From Pseudomonas sp. gcc21 (GTDB taxonomy: Bacteria > Pseudomonadota > Gammaproteobacteria > Pseudomonadales > Pseudomonadaceae): a stretch of DNA of 64,000 bases. The stretch spans positions 1,302,001-1,366,000 of the forward strand of contig NZ_CP051625.1 in assembly GCF_012844345.1 (NCBI RefSeq). Reading direction: 5' to 3'. The notes beneath the pieces are model-generated. The model saw nothing but the letters and a program-made list of their open reading frames with translations, had not been told where the DNA came from and ran no database searches. Within the stretch, counting starts at the first letter, position 1; every line of letters begins with the position of its first letter. The translations under genes were made by a program, and so were the position numbers. Shown piece after piece: positions 1-10,573 of the stretch.

Positions 1-1150
1 TCAGATCAGACGTCTTGGTCTTGACATCGGAGGGACGTATCGCCTCGTGGGCTTCCTGGGCGCCTTCCTTGCTGCTGTAGAGATTGGGCTTTTCCGGCAG
101 ATACTTGTCGCCGTAATTCTTCTCTATGAAGTCACGCGCCATGGCGATGGCGTCGGCTGACAGATTCGTAGAGTCGGTACGCATGTAAGTGATGTAACCC
201 GCTTCATAAAGTCGCTGGGCCATCATCATGGTCTTCTTCACGCTGAAACCCAGACGCGTGCTGGCTGCCTGCTGCAGGGTCGAAGTTATAAAGGGCGCAT
301 TGGGGCGCGTGCTGGTCGGCTTGTCTTCGCGCTTGGCAACGCGATACTCGGCGCCCTGCAATTTACCCAGCGCGGTGTCGGCCTGCTCCTTATTGAGCGG
401 ACGGAATGCTTCGCCCTTCTCACGGACCACTTCGAAGCGCACGGCCTCCGCCTTGGGCGAATCCAGCAGCGCATGGATTTCCCAGAACTCCTCGGGAATG
501 AATGCGCGGATTTCACGCTCACGATCAACGATCAGCTTCACCGCGACGGACTGTACGCGTCCAGCGGACAAGCCACGGGCAATTTTCTGCCATAACAACG
601 GCGAAACCATATAACCGACGACGCGGTCGAGAAAGCGGCGCGCCTGCTGGGCATTGACGCGATTGATATCCAGCTCACCAGGCGTGGCGAAGGCCTCCTG
701 AATGGCCTTCTTGGTGATTTCGTTGAAGACCACGCGCTTATAACGGGCATCATCGCCGCCGATGGACTCGCGCAGGTGCCAGGCGATGGCTTCCCCTTCA
801 CGGTCCAAATCCGTCGCGAGATAGATCGCGTCAGCGTCCCGGGCCAGACGGCGGAGCTCGTCGACCACCTTTTCCTTGCCGGGAAGAATTTCGTAATGTG
901 CTTTCCAGCCGTTTTCCGGGTCGACGCCCATGCGCTTGACCAGCTGCATGCGCGCCTTGGTTTCCTTGTCCAGCTCCGGAGCGGAGGCGGCTTTCTTACC
1001 CTTTGGTTTGCTCTCGGTCTTGCTGCTGCCACTGGTTGGCAGGTCCCGAATATGGCCAATACTCGACTTCACAATGAAGTCGTTGCCAAGGTACTTGTTG
1101 ATCGTCTTGGCCTTGGCCGGAGACTCCACAATGACCAGTGCTTTTCCCAT
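1..1150 (-). CDS. topA: DNA topoisomerase I (partial, C-terminal part outside window)
   Basis: Type IA topoisomerase that relaxes negatively supercoiled DNA. The frame is open from the ATG at 1150 to the window edge, giving the first 383 residues; the C-terminal zinc-finger region lies outside. The N-terminus [17 protein letters not shown] opens the Toprim domain, whose acidic DLDRE motif is at about residues 114-118. The catalytic tyrosine lies in [10 protein letters not shown] at about residue 321, close to Tyr319 of the E. coli enzyme. A lysine-rich insertion (about residues 44-56) interrupts the Toprim domain. An AGGA lies upstream of the ATG at slightly long spacing. The gene follows the DUF1653 gene on the same strand. 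Identification is firm; only the truncation by the window limits it. Confidence 0.97.
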   Translation of the reverse strand, partial: MGKALVIVESPAKAKTINKYLGNDFIVKSSIGHIRDLPTSGSSKTESKPKGKKAASAPELDKETKARMQLVKRMGVDPENGWKAHYEILPGKEKVVDELRRLARDADAIYLATDLDREGEAIAWHLRESIGGDDARYKRVVFNEITKKAIQEAFATPGELDINRVNAQQARRFLDRVVGYMVSPLLWQKIARGLSAGRVQSVAVKLIVDREREIRAFIPEEFWEIHALLDSPKAEAVRFEVVREKGEAFRPLNKEQADTALGKLQGAEYRVAKREDKPTSTRPNAPFITSTLQQAASTRLGFSVKKTMMMAQRLYEAGYITYMRTDSTNLSADAIAMARDFIEKNYGDKYLPEKPNLYSSKEGAQEAHEAIRPSDVKTKTSDL

Positions 1151-1212
1151 GGGTAATCGTATTCCTAACTCAATCATCTGAATTGCCCAACGCGGGCAAA
1201 GAATAACCGGCA

Positions 1213-1231
1213 TGGCCGGGAAACCCGGCCA
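1213..1231 (-). other. Intercistronic hairpin between DUF1653 gene and topA
   Basis: A perfect inverted repeat GGCCGGG-AAA-CCCGGCC (1214-1230, extended by one T/A pair) lies just after the DUF1653 stop. No T-run follows on the minus strand, so a strong intrinsic terminator is unlikely. It could be a 3'-end stabiliser or an attenuating structure. Confidence 0.5.
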
Positions 1232-1251
1232 GCCCGCTGGAGGGCCAGAGC

Positions 1252-1470
1252 CTACACGTCTTCGCTGATAAAGGTAAAGCGTGGGATAGCCACGTCGTCC
1301 ACCTGAACCTGTTCAACAAACATGCTTAGCGGTCTGACCCAAAGATCATAGTTTCCGTACAAGGTGCGATACACGACCAGCTGCTCGCCGGTCTCGGAAT
1401 GCTGTGCCAGACCGATGACCTGATAATCGCTACCTTTATAGTGGCGATACCGGCCGAGAATGATCTTCAT
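1252..1470 (-). CDS. DUF1653 family small protein
   Basis: A 72-residue protein beginning [18 protein letters not shown]. The G-x-Y-x-H-x-K-G opening, the central VVYRTLYG segment and the W-V-R-P-L-x-M-F block are the DUF1653 pattern, a short beta-rich family of unknown function. The ATG at 1470 is preferred over an upstream in-frame extension because the extension runs back through the fadA terminator and the end of fadA. The gene sits between topA and fadBA on the same strand, as I recall it does in other Pseudomonas. No function can be assigned from sequence. Confidence 0.85.
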   Translation of the reverse strand: MKIILGRYRHYKGSDYQVIGLAQHSETGEQLVVYRTLYGNYDLWVRPLSMFVEQVQVDDVAIPRFTFISEDV

Positions 1471-1491
1471 CCTGCACACTCCTGTTGCTCT

Positions 1492-1520
1492 AATAAAAAA
1501 GCCGGGGCAAAGCCCCGGCT
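1492..1520 (-). terminator. Intrinsic terminator of fadBA
   Basis: Read on the minus strand: an 8-bp stem GCCGGGGC / GCCCCGGC with loop TTT (1501-1519), followed by TTTTTTATT (the A-run before 1501). It lies about 20 bases after the fadA stop, so it ends the fadBA transcript and separates it from the DUF1653 gene. Confidence 0.9.
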
Positions 1521-1538
1521 TGTTTGACCCACCTGGCT

Positions 1539-2741
<1,203 letters not shown>

Positions 2742-4889
2742 TTAACCGAAAAATTTCTTGCCGGTCTTGGCCATCTCACGCAACTTCTCGGTCGGGTGAT
2801 ACATGGCGCCAAACTCGGCGTACTTGTCGGCGATGGCAACAAACTCGGCCACGCCAATGGTGTCGATGTAGCGCAGCGCGCCGCCACGGAAGGGAGGGAA
2901 CCCGATACCGTAGATCAGACCCATGTCAGCGTCGCCAGCGGACTCGACGATGCCGTCTTCCAGGCAACGTACAGTCTCGAGGCACAGCGGAACCATCATG
3001 ATCTCGACGATTTCCTCGTCGGTGAACTCACGCTGCTCCAGCACGATCGGCTTGAGCAATTCGTAGGCCTGCTGATCAACAACCTTCTTCTGCTTGCCTT
3101 TCTTGTCTAGCTCGTAGGCATAGAAGCCCTTGCCGGATTTCTGACCAAGACGGCCTTCGTCATACATGACATCGACGGCGGTGCGGGTGGTATCAGCCAT
3201 GCGGTCCGGGTAACCCTCGGCCATCACGTCACGACCATGGTGACCGGTGTCCATGCCGACTACGTCCATCAGGTACGCAGGACCCATGGGCCAGCCAAAC
3301 TTCTCCATGACTTTGTCGACACGCTGGAAGTCCGCGCCCATATTGATCAGGCGGGCAAAGCCACCGAAATAGGGGAACAGAACGCGGTTAACCAGGAAGC
3401 CGGGGCAGTCGTTGACCACAATCGGTGTCTTGCCCATTTTCTTGGCATAGGCGACGGTGGTGGCGATGGCCTTTTCACTGGATTTCTCACCACGGATGAC
3501 TTCCACCAGCGGCATCATGTGCACAGGGTTGAAGAAGTGCATACCGCAGAAGTTTTCCGGACGCTTGAGCGCCTGGGCCAGATAGGTGATAGAGATGGTC
3601 GAGGTGTTGGAGGCGATGATCGCATCGTCCTTCACGTGACCTTCCACCTCTGCCAGTACAGCGTGCTTGACCTTGGAGTTCTCGACGACGGCTTCGACTA
3701 CGATGTCGACATTACCGAAATCACCATAGGACATGGTCGGACGGATCGCATTCAGCGCACCAGCCATCTGTTCCGGCTTCATGCGGCCCTTGGCGACACG
3801 CTTGCCGAGCAGCTTGGACGCTTCATCCAGACCCATCTGGATGCCTTCCTCACGAATATCCTTCATCAGGATAGGCGTGCCCTTGGAAGCCGACTGGAAA
3901 GCAATACCGCCGCCCATGATACCGGCACCCAGCACAGCGGCCAGCTTCACATCAGCAGCTTGCTTGTCGTACTGCTTGGCCTTCTGCTTGAGGGCCTGAT
4001 CGTTCAGGAACAGACCAACCAGGCTAGCGGCCACAGACGTCTTGGCCAGCTTGGCGAACCCGGCAGCTTCGATTTCGAGCGCCTTGTCGCGACCGGCGTT
4101 GGCAGCCTTCTGAATAGTCTTGATCGCTTCAACCGGAGCCGGGTAATGCGGACCGGCCTGGCCAGCGACGAAGCCCTTGGCCGTCTCGAACGCCATCATC
4201 TGCTCAATGGTGTTGAGTTTGACTTTTTCCAGCTTGGGCTGACGCTTGGCACGGAAATCCAACTCACCGGAGATCGCGCGCTTGCACAGATCAATCGCGC
4301 CTTCCTTCAGCTTGGCAGGTGCAACCACAGCATCAACAGCGCGCAGGCTCAGCGCCTTGTCAGCGCGCTGCTCAGCGCCACCACAGATCCACTCGATGGC
4401 GTTGTCGATACCCATGATACGCGGCGCCCTCACAGTACCGCCGAAGCCCGGATAGATACCCAGCTTGGTTTCCGGCAAGCCAACCTTGGCGGTTGAAGAC
4501 ATGATGCGGTAGTCACATGCCAGACACATTTCAAAACCGCCGCCCAGCGCCAAACCATTGATGGCGGCAACTGTCGGAACGTTCAGGTCTTCGAATGCAT
4601 TGAAGGTCTGATTAGCTTCCAGGTTGCCGGCTACGAGGTCTTCCTCGGGCAACTGGAAGGTGTTGACGAATTCGTTGATATCGGCGCCGACGATGAATAC
4701 GTCCTTGCCGCTGGTGACAATAACGCCCTTGACGCTGGCGTCAGATTGAATGGCCTCGACGGCGGCTTGCAGCTCCGCCAGGGTGGCACGATTGAACTTG
4801 TTGACAGACTCGCCCTGCAGATCGAACTTGAGTTCGACGATGCCGTCTTCAAGGGCTTGAACCGTGATGGCTTTACCTTCGTAAATCAT
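2742..4889 (-). CDS. fadB: Multifunctional fatty-acid oxidation complex alpha subunit
   Basis: Carries enoyl-CoA hydratase, 3-hydroxyacyl-CoA dehydrogenase, isomerase and epimerase activities of beta-oxidation. The 715-residue protein begins with a crotonase domain (about 1-190; catalytic Glu120 and Glu140 within GGGFEMC and GLPETKLG). The NAD-binding Rossmann motif [12 protein letters not shown] follows at about 317, then the dehydrogenase histidine region [13 protein letters not shown] near 450 and a duplicated C-terminal helical domain. An in-frame TTG directly precedes the ATG; I chose the ATG at 4889 because GGAG lies 8 bases upstream and the family starts MIYEG. A candidate PsrA operator lies about 150 bases upstream. 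Confidence 0.97.
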   Translation of the reverse strand: MIYEGKAITVQALEDGIVELKFDLQGESVNKFNRATLAELQAAVEAIQSDASVKGVIVTSGKDVFIVGADINEFVNTFQLPEEDLVAGNLEANQTFNAFEDLNVPTVAAINGLALGGGFEMCLACDYRIMSSTAKVGLPETKLGIYPGFGGTVRAPRIMGIDNAIEWICGGAEQRADKALSLRAVDAVVAPAKLKEGAIDLCKRAISGELDFRAKRQPKLEKVKLNTIEQMMAFETAKGFVAGQAGPHYPAPVEAIKTIQKAANAGRDKALEIEAAGFAKLAKTSVAASLVGLFLNDQALKQKAKQYDKQAADVKLAAVLGAGIMGGGIAFQSASKGTPILMKDIREEGIQMGLDEASKLLGKRVAKGRMKPEQMAGALNAIRPTMSYGDFGNVDIVVEAVVENSKVKHAVLAEVEGHVKDDAIIASNTSTISITYLAQALKRPENFCGMHFFNPVHMMPLVEVIRGEKSSEKAIATTVAYAKKMGKTPIVVNDCPGFLVNRVLFPYFGGFARLINMGADFQRVDKVMEKFGWPMGPAYLMDVVGMDTGHHGRDVMAEGYPDRMADTTRTAVDVMYDEGRLGQKSGKGFYAYELDKKGKQKKVVDQQAYELLKPIVLEQREFTDEEIVEIMMVPLCLETVRCLEDGIVESAGDADMGLIYGIGFPPFRGGALRYIDTIGVAEFVAIADKYAEFGAMYHPTEKLREMAKTGKKFFG

Positions 4890-5199
4890 CAACTGATCTC
4901 CACGCTATAAAAGCACTTGAGAAGCAGCGTCCAACAAGAAGGCCGATCCGGTTTAGCCAGTCGGGCCTGATGCAGGACGATGCCATGAACGTTCCCGATG
5001 CGGTGAAGGCTGCGCGGTACAAACACAGAAATTCATACGCTTGTTTGATTCGGGTGCGCACACCTTCGGGGAAAACCTTGTGATTGTCAATCAGCTACTG
5101 GCCCGTTGCGCTGCAACGGCCATCCAACGTGACCAGGACTCCAGCCAAATCTACCTATTTTCAGATAGTTACCGCGCTATTAGAGAATTAGCCTTACAT
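4890..5199. other. Upstream region of fadBA, non-coding
   Basis: About 310 bases between fadB and the 151-aa gene, both on the minus strand. It holds the fadB Shine-Dalgarno (GGAG), a near-match to the PsrA operator pattern (5034-5047), a TTGACA on the minus strand near 5085, and a short hairpin CCGTTGC-GCT-GCAACGG at 5103-5119. I found no convincing -10 at correct spacing from the TTGACA, and no supported small gene: the open frame at 4873-5061 has no ribosome binding site and overlaps the fadB start. Confidence 0.6.
5034..5047. promoter_or_regulatory. Candidate PsrA operator upstream of fadB
   Basis: The sequence CATAC-GCTT-GTTTG matches the PsrA pattern (G/C)AAAC-N(2-4)-GTTT(G/C) at all but one base. 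With flanks it reads ATTCATACGCTTGTTTGATT and shares 14 of 20 positions with the perfect site at 25048-25063. PsrA is the pseudomonad TetR-type repressor that responds to long-chain fatty acids and controls fadBA. The assignment rests on pattern and location; the regulator gene is not in the window. Confidence 0.5.
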
Positions 5200-5655
5200 C
5201 TAGGGCGTCATTCCTTCTGATCCGACAGGCAATCGATGCAGAGGTTGCAAGGTTACAAAAAGACGGTCCAGTGCCTGCGTCTCCTCAGGCTCAACCCAAT
5301 ACACACTCAGCGAAAAGCTTGACCGATCCAGACCCGCTACGTTTGCGGGTAACTCTGCAAGCACTTCGGGAAGACAGCACGGGCCAGTCGCTCCGAACTG
5401 ACGCGCCCAGCCGGAATCGGTCCGCCTATAGCTGAACTCCTCAGCCATCGGGCATTTTTCCAGTGCGAGGCGATAACCAACGCACCCTTCAAGCGCAACG
5501 TCACGCCTGCTCCCCTGCTGACGTTCCACAACAAAACCGAGCTTTCGGGCATGCTCGCGCACTCGATGCAAACTCAATTGTCGGCCGCGCGGCAAAACCT
5601 TGTGTAACGAGGAAACAAATATAGCGGCAACCAAGCCAAACGCTACCCATTCCAT
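5200..5655 (-). CDS. Conserved-looking hypothetical protein with N-terminal membrane segment
   Basis: A 151-residue protein I do not recognise by family. The ATG at 5655 is chosen over an upstream extension because a purine-rich GAGGGGGG lies just before it. Residues 1-15 (MEWVAFGLVAAIFVS) form one hydrophobic segment, followed by a basic stretch and a soluble domain with a few cysteines, including a CC pair in GATGPCCLPEVL. It lies between fadB and a universal stress gene; from memory, uncharacterised genes occupy this place in P. aeruginosa. The likely topology is a single-pass inner-membrane protein or one with an uncleaved signal anchor. Function unknown. Confidence 0.65.
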   Translation of the reverse strand: MEWVAFGLVAAIFVSSLHKVLPRGRQLSLHRVREHARKLGFVVERQQGSRRDVALEGCVGYRLALEKCPMAEEFSYRRTDSGWARQFGATGPCCLPEVLAELPANVAGLDRSSFSLSVYWVEPEETQALDRLFVTLQPLHRLPVGSEGMTP

Positions 5656-5795
5656 GATCCTACCCCCCTCGTACAGCGCAATCTGTGCAACAGACAAACG
5701 CGGAAAACGGTGCAAAACTTTCGAAGAATGATAAATCCTCCGCGGATTGCGGTATAAAGGCTGCTAGTATCAGCGAAAAGCCAGGAGGAACCTGC

Positions 5796-6242
5796 ATGCT
5801 TTACTCTCACGTGCTGGTGGCAGTGGATCTGATTGATGAGTGTCGCTCGGTAGCCGACCACGCCATGTCACTCGCCAAGGCGCTGAATGCCGACCTAACG
5901 CTGTTACACGTCGTCGAACCCCTTGCCATGGCCTATGGCGGCGATGTGCCTATGGATCTCTCGATGCTGCAGCAACAGCAGTTCGAACAGGCTCGAGAGC
6001 GCATGCAGATGTTTGCCGGGGATTACGGTCTGCCGGAGAGCCAATTGCAAATCGCGTTCGGCCATCCGCGCCAGGAAATCCACCGCGTCGCCACCGAACA
6101 GGGCTGCGACCTGATTGTGGTCGGTAGCCACGGCCGGCACGGCCTGGCTCTTCTGCTCGGCTCTACCGCCAACGATGTGTTGCACGGCGCACCCTGTGAT
6201 GTCATCGCGGTGCGCCTGGAAAAGAAAAAGAAAACCAGCTAG
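5796..6242 (+). CDS. Universal stress protein, UspA family
   Basis: A single Usp domain of 148 residues, beginning MLYSHVLVAVDLIDECRSVA, the usual beta1 strand with the adenine-contacting Asp. The C-terminal signature LIVVGSHGRHGLALLLGST resembles the ATP-binding G-2x-G-9x-G(S/T) motif, with the internal spacing one residue shorter. The start at 5796 is set by AGGAGG at 5783-5788; the earlier in-frame start has no such site. The protein ends in a lysine-rich tail (EKKKKTS). Usp proteins are cytoplasmic and are induced by starvation or oxygen limitation, but I see no specific regulator site here. Confidence 0.92.
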   Translation: MLYSHVLVAVDLIDECRSVADHAMSLAKALNADLTLLHVVEPLAMAYGGDVPMDLSMLQQQQFEQARERMQMFAGDYGLPESQLQIAFGHPRQEIHRVATEQGCDLIVVGSHGRHGLALLLGSTANDVLHGAPCDVIAVRLEKKKKTS

Positions 6243-6256
6243 ACAATCGACCGACT

Positions 6257-6290
6257 ACAGCTGACTGAACCTAGTCAGCTGTGCGCTTTT
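6257..6290 (+). terminator. Intrinsic terminator after the universal stress gene
   Basis: A perfect 10-bp stem ACAGCTGACT / AGTCAGCTGT with loop GAACCT (6257-6282), followed by GCGCTTTT. It lies 14 bases past the stop, just before the convergent uup gene. The T-run is short, so termination may be moderate. Confidence 0.75.
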
Positions 6291-6292
6291 CC

Positions 6293-8221
6293 TCAGCCCT
6301 GCAGATCATCCAATTCAGCCCAGCGCTCTAGCGCCCCATCAAGCTCCGCCTGTTTGGCCGCCAGCGCTTCAATGACCGGAGCGGTGTGCTCATGGGGCTG
6401 CTGATAAAAATCCGGGGCATTAACCTGCTGCTGAATCGCCTCCAACTCGGCTTCAAGCCGTTCCAGCGATTCAGGTAATGCATCAAGTTCCCGCTGTAAC
6501 TTGTAGCTGAGCTTAGGTTTTTGGGCTGACGAGGCAGCCTGTACTGGCGCTGGCGTAGCCTCCGGCTCCGGCTCCGGCTCCGCGGCAGCCTGAGCCGCAG
6601 CGTCATCGCCCCATTCGGCCAATGCTTCGATCTTGCCGCCCTGACGCAGCCAGTCGGCATAACCGCCAACGTATTCCCGTACCCTGCCATGCCCTTCGAA
6701 GACCAGGCTGCTGGTTACCACGTTATCCAGGAAGACCCGGTCGTGACTGACAATCAACACAGTGCCATCGAACCCGGCAAGCACCTCCTCCAGAAGCTCA
6801 AGCGTTTCCACGTCAAGATCATTGGTTGGCTCGTCGAGCACCAGCATATTGGCTGGCTTGCTGAACAGGCGCGCCAACAGTAGCCGTGCGCGCTCGCCCC
6901 CGGATAGTGCCTTGACAGGCGTTCGGGCACGCTCCGGCGAAAACAGAAAATCGCCCAGATAACTGATGACGTGCCGACGCTCACCGTTGATCTCGATGAA
7001 ATCACGCCCTTCAGAAATATTGTCGATAACCGACCGTTCGAGATCGAGCTGCCCACGGAGCTGGTCAAAATAAGCCACTTCCAGGCGTGTTCCGTGCTTG
7101 ACGGTGCCACTAGTCGGCTCCAGCTGGCCTAGCAGCAACCTGAGCAAGGTACTTTTTCCCGAGCCGTTATTACCGATCAGACCGATACGATCCCCGCGCA
7201 ACACCACCGTGCTCAGCTCGCGTATCAGCGGGCGCTGTCCCGGATATGCAAAGGAAATGTTTTCTACTTCGATAACGCGCTTGCCCGACGAGTCGGCTGT
7301 TTCCAGCTGAAAACTGGCGCGCCCCTGACGCTCTACACGCCGGGCACGTTCCTCACGCATGGCCTTGAGGGCGCGTACTCGACCTTCGTTACGGGTCCGC
7401 CGCGCCTTGATCCCCTGACGAATCCACACCTCTTCCTGCGCCAGCCGCTTGTCAAACAGGGCATTGGCGCTGGCTTCGGCAGCCAGCTGCTGTTCCTTGT
7501 GTTCGAGAAAACTTGAGTAGTTACCCTGCCAATCGATCAGTTGACCGCGGTCCAGCTCCATGATCCGGGTCGCCAGCGCCTGCAGGAACTGTCGATCGTG
7601 GGTGATAAACAGGACCGCGCCACGGAAATCGAGCAGCACCTGCTCAAGCCACGCGATGGTGTGGATATCCAGATGGTTGGTTGGCTCGTCGAGCAAAAGA
7701 ACGTCCGGCTCCGCCACCAGCGCCTGCGCCAGCAGTACCCGGCGACGCCAGCCGCCCGACAGCTCGGACATGCGCTTATCTGCCGGCAGCCCCAAGCGAG
7801 TAAGGGTCGTTTCGACCAACTGGTTCAGCCGCCATCCATCCTTGGCTTCGAGGCGACCCTGCACTTTTTCCAGACGCTCCAGCTCGGCTTCGCCCATCTC
7901 ACCGTGCACGAGGTGATGATATTCGGCGAGCAGTTCGCCCACTCCGGTCAAACCTGCCGCCACCACATCGTATACCAACAGGTCTCCAGCCTCGGGCAGC
8001 TCCTGTGGCAACTGACCGATCTTCAAACCCGGGGCGTACCAGATCTCACCTTCATCGGCAGACTGCTCCCCATTGACCAGCTTGAACAGGCTGGACTTGC
8101 CGGCTCCGTTGCGACCGATGAGGCAGGCGCGCTCGCCGCGTTCCAGTTGAAAGCTGACCTTCTGCAGGAGGGGATTGAGGCCATAAGCCAGGGAAACATC
8201 AGTAAACGAGAGCAGCGCCAT
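6293..8221 (-). CDS. uup: ABC-F ATPase Uup
   Basis: Soluble ABC-F protein with two ATP-binding cassettes and no membrane domain; the family acts on ribosomes, and Uup is also linked to stability of tandem repeats. The 642-residue protein has a first Walker A GRNGAGKSSLFKL and signature LSGGWRRRVLLA, a second Walker A GNNGSGKSTLLRLLL and signature LSGGERARLLLA, and DEPTNHLD / DEPTNDLD Walker B regions. A Pro/Glu/Ala-rich linker (EPEPEPEATPAPVQ) leads to a C-terminal coiled coil beginning KLSYKLQRELDALP, which separates Uup from other ABC-F types. The ATG at 8221 is preferred because AAGGTG precedes it; the upstream GTG has no support. Confidence 0.93.
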   Translation of the reverse strand: MALLSFTDVSLAYGLNPLLQKVSFQLERGERACLIGRNGAGKSSLFKLVNGEQSADEGEIWYAPGLKIGQLPQELPEAGDLLVYDVVAAGLTGVGELLAEYHHLVHGEMGEAELERLEKVQGRLEAKDGWRLNQLVETTLTRLGLPADKRMSELSGGWRRRVLLAQALVAEPDVLLLDEPTNHLDIHTIAWLEQVLLDFRGAVLFITHDRQFLQALATRIMELDRGQLIDWQGNYSSFLEHKEQQLAAEASANALFDKRLAQEEVWIRQGIKARRTRNEGRVRALKAMREERARRVERQGRASFQLETADSSGKRVIEVENISFAYPGQRPLIRELSTVVLRGDRIGLIGNNGSGKSTLLRLLLGQLEPTSGTVKHGTRLEVAYFDQLRGQLDLERSVIDNISEGRDFIEINGERRHVISYLGDFLFSPERARTPVKALSGGERARLLLARLFSKPANMLVLDEPTNDLDVETLELLEEVLAGFDGTVLIVSHDRVFLDNVVTSSLVFEGHGRVREYVGGYADWLRQGGKIEALAEWGDDAAAQAAAEPEPEPEATPAPVQAASSAQKPKLSYKLQRELDALPESLERLEAELEAIQQQVNAPDFYQQPHEHTAPVIEALAAKQAELDGALERWAELDDLQG

Positions 8222-8545
8222 ATCACACCTTTTGCGGAGCACTGAAACACGAGCGACAGGGAGCCATGGGGAGCGAAATCGAACACAGGCAAACCGGAAA
8301 CGCCCATAGCATGAAGGGCTGAGCAGCAGACGGTTTTTGAGTGATTCCAGCGCCGCTTGGCCGAGCGCAGGGACTTTCAGAACATCCTTAACTTGTATTG
8401 ACCGGCATTCTACCCTTCCCGCTAGTCTGCTGCATCGCTTATTCCAACGCTCGCCCCTATGCCGACTAAGAGCAACAGGCTAAGCTGTCAGACATCCTAG
8501 TTTCCCCTTTCGTAATTTCTCCGACTGCCCTTCCGGCCAGGATTC
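8222..8545. other. Divergent intergenic region uup / slt
   Basis: About 324 bases between divergent genes, with no supported gene. It must carry promoters for both. Candidates are a minus-strand TAGAAT near 8410 with a poor -35, and a plus-strand TTGACC at about 8399 with only long-spaced -10 possibilities. I regard neither as established. AGGA lies before the slt start. Confidence 0.5.
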
Positions 8546-10504
8546 ATGATGCGCTGTAACATCCTACAAAGGCTGACAAGATTCTCCGCTTTCGTTTTGA
8601 TTTTCCAAGCTTTTGTTATTACCGAAACTGTCGCAGACAGCCGCCTTGAAAGTCAGCGACAAAGTTATGACCAGGCAATGAAAGCGCTGAAACAGGGTCA
8701 GCACAGCCGCTATTTACAGCTCAAGCAAGGCCTGCGCGACTACCCCCTTTATGCCTATCTTCTGCTTGAAGAAATAAAGCAGCAGGACGCCCCGGCGGAC
8801 CATGAGGTTCAGGCATTCCTGGTAACACAGGGCGACCTGCCAGCTGCCCAGGGCATAAAAAACAACTGGCTGCAGCGTCTGGCCAAACAGGGCAAATGGG
8901 ATCTGTTGCGCAAGCACTACGATACAGACAGCCAGAGCACCGAACTGGACTGTCAGCTTACTCTGCACATGTGGCGCGAAGGTAACGCTACGCTAGCCAG
9001 ACAACGAGCCACTGAATTATGGACCGTTGGCCATTCGCAGCCGGACGCCTGCGACCCGCTCTTCGAAAAGTGGCGGGCCGCCGGAGGCTTGACCGAGCAG
9101 GTTGCCTGGGAGCGCCTGCGGTTGGCATTGCTTTATCGTCAGGATGCACTGGCGCGCTACCTGGTGCGTTATCTGCCCAGCCAGAAGGCACTGGCTGAGC
9201 GTTTTATCGACGCTGCGACCCAACCCGCCCGTCTCAGTGATACTGACCGGTTCCGGCCAACTGCCGGCAAGTCGAGCGATCGAATGACCGATATTGTCAC
9301 CGTAGCCCTGCGCCGCATGGCAAGGGATGACGCCGCAGCGGCGATGGCGTTATGGCCGTTCTACCGCGACCTGCCCTTCGCAGAGGACGACAGGCGAGCA
9401 ATCATTCGTGACATCGGCGTGCGCCTTGCCAAGCGCCACGATCCCCAGGCACTACCTTTCATGGCCGCCAATGATCCAGCGATGACGGATGACCAGGTCA
9501 GCGAATGGCGGATTCGCCTGGCCCTGCGCACTGGTCAATGGCGCCAGGCCCACGACCTCACGCAAGCGATGCCGGAATCGTTACAGCAACAGAACCGTTG
9601 GCGCTATTGGCGGGCTCGCAGCGCCCAGTTGGCCTTCCCTGAGAGCGACATTACAGGTGAATACGCAGAACTTGCCAAAGAGCGGGACTTCTATGGATTC
9701 ATCGCCGCTGAACGCAGCCGCAAGCCCTACGCGCTGAACCACAAGCCCGCCGAGGTCGAGCCGCGCGCCCATGCACGGGTAAGCCAGACGGCGGGTATTC
9801 GTCGAGCCCGCGAATTCCTCGCCCGCGGCCAGATAGTCAACGCACGCCGCGAGTGGTATCACGCCGGACGCACCTTCAGCCGCGAAGAACTGATCGCGCA
9901 GGCGGCCATGGCTCGCGACCTGGGTTGGCACTTCCCCGCTATTCGCGGGATCAGTCAGGCGCAGCACTGGGATGACCTGGATATACGCTTTCCCCTTGCC
10001 TATCAGCAACCAATCATCCAGCAGGCTCGCGCTCGGCAGCTCAATCCGACCTGGGTGTACGCCATAACCCGCCAGGAGAGTGGCTTCATGGAGGATGCGC
10101 GCTCCCATGCGGGCGCAGTTGGCTTGATGCAGCTTATGCCTGCTACCGCAAGGGAAACTGCGCGCCGCTTCAGCATCGCGCTGAGCAACCCCAACGACGT
10201 GCTCCTGCCCGAGCGCAACATTGCCCTGGGCACGGCATATCTGGCCCAGCTGCATGAGCAGTTTCAGGGTAACCGCGTACTGGCTTCAGCGGCATATAAC
10301 GCCGGGCCGGGGCGCGTGCGCCAATGGACGCGTGACGTCGATCAGCTACCAGCGGACATCTGGATAGAAAATATCCCCTTCGATGAAACACGCCAGTACG
10401 TTCAGAGCGTGCTGAGCTACGCAGTGATCTATGGAGACAAATTGGGGATCGAACAGCCCGTTATGAACAACGACGAGCATATGCTGAATTTTCCGGCCCA
10501 TTGA
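8546..10504 (+). CDS. slt: Soluble lytic murein transglycosylase Slt
   Basis: Periplasmic enzyme that cleaves the MurNAc-GlcNAc bond of peptidoglycan, forming 1,6-anhydro-muropeptides. The 652-residue protein has a cleavable signal peptide (about 1-31, ending FVITETVADS), a long alpha-helical superhelix (U and L domains), and a C-terminal catalytic domain. The catalytic glutamate is about residue 511 in ITRQESGFMEDA, followed by the GLMQLMPATA motif and SAAYNAGPGRVRQW. The size fits Slt70. Two adjacent ATGs (8546 and 8549) are possible starts, with AGGA upstream. It is followed by a hairpin and the convergent cheV-like gene. Confidence 0.95.
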   Translation: MMRCNILQRLTRFSAFVLIFQAFVITETVADSRLESQRQSYDQAMKALKQGQHSRYLQLKQGLRDYPLYAYLLLEEIKQQDAPADHEVQAFLVTQGDLPAAQGIKNNWLQRLAKQGKWDLLRKHYDTDSQSTELDCQLTLHMWREGNATLARQRATELWTVGHSQPDACDPLFEKWRAAGGLTEQVAWERLRLALLYRQDALARYLVRYLPSQKALAERFIDAATQPARLSDTDRFRPTAGKSSDRMTDIVTVALRRMARDDAAAAMALWPFYRDLPFAEDDRRAIIRDIGVRLAKRHDPQALPFMAANDPAMTDDQVSEWRIRLALRTGQWRQAHDLTQAMPESLQQQNRWRYWRARSAQLAFPESDITGEYAELAKERDFYGFIAAERSRKPYALNHKPAEVEPRAHARVSQTAGIRRAREFLARGQIVNARREWYHAGRTFSREELIAQAAMARDLGWHFPAIRGISQAQHWDDLDIRFPLAYQQPIIQQARARQLNPTWVYAITRQESGFMEDARSHAGAVGLMQLMPATARETARRFSIALSNPNDVLLPERNIALGTAYLAQLHEQFQGNRVLASAAYNAGPGRVRQWTRDVDQLPADIWIENIPFDETRQYVQSVLSYAVIYGDKLGIEQPVMNNDEHMLNFPAH

Positions 10505-10521
10505 GCCTTTGAACGGAGGGA

Positions 10522-10554
10522 GGCTCGGCCACGCAGGTAGCCTGCGTCCGAGCC
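10522..10554. terminator. Large hairpin between convergent slt and cheV-like genes
   Basis: Inverted repeat GGCTCGG-CC-ACGCAGG-TAG-CCTGCGT-CCGAGCC: two 7-bp arms on each side, with a CC bulge and a three-base loop. No clear T-run follows on either strand, so it is a terminator-like or transcript-end structure shared by the two convergent genes rather than a textbook intrinsic terminator. Confidence 0.55.
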
Positions 10555-10573
10555 AGACTAAAAGAAGCCCGTT

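Noticed and set aside
538..1059. 173-residue frame on the minus strand
   Set aside because: It lies out of frame within topA, whose own frame shows the Toprim and active-site motifs.
3237..4496. 419-residue plus-strand frame
   Set aside because: Antisense to fadB with no domain or ribosome binding site; a by-product of GC-rich codon use.
4873..5061. 62-residue minus-strand frame upstream of fadB
   Set aside because: Overlaps the fadB start, has no Shine-Dalgarno and no membrane or domain pattern.
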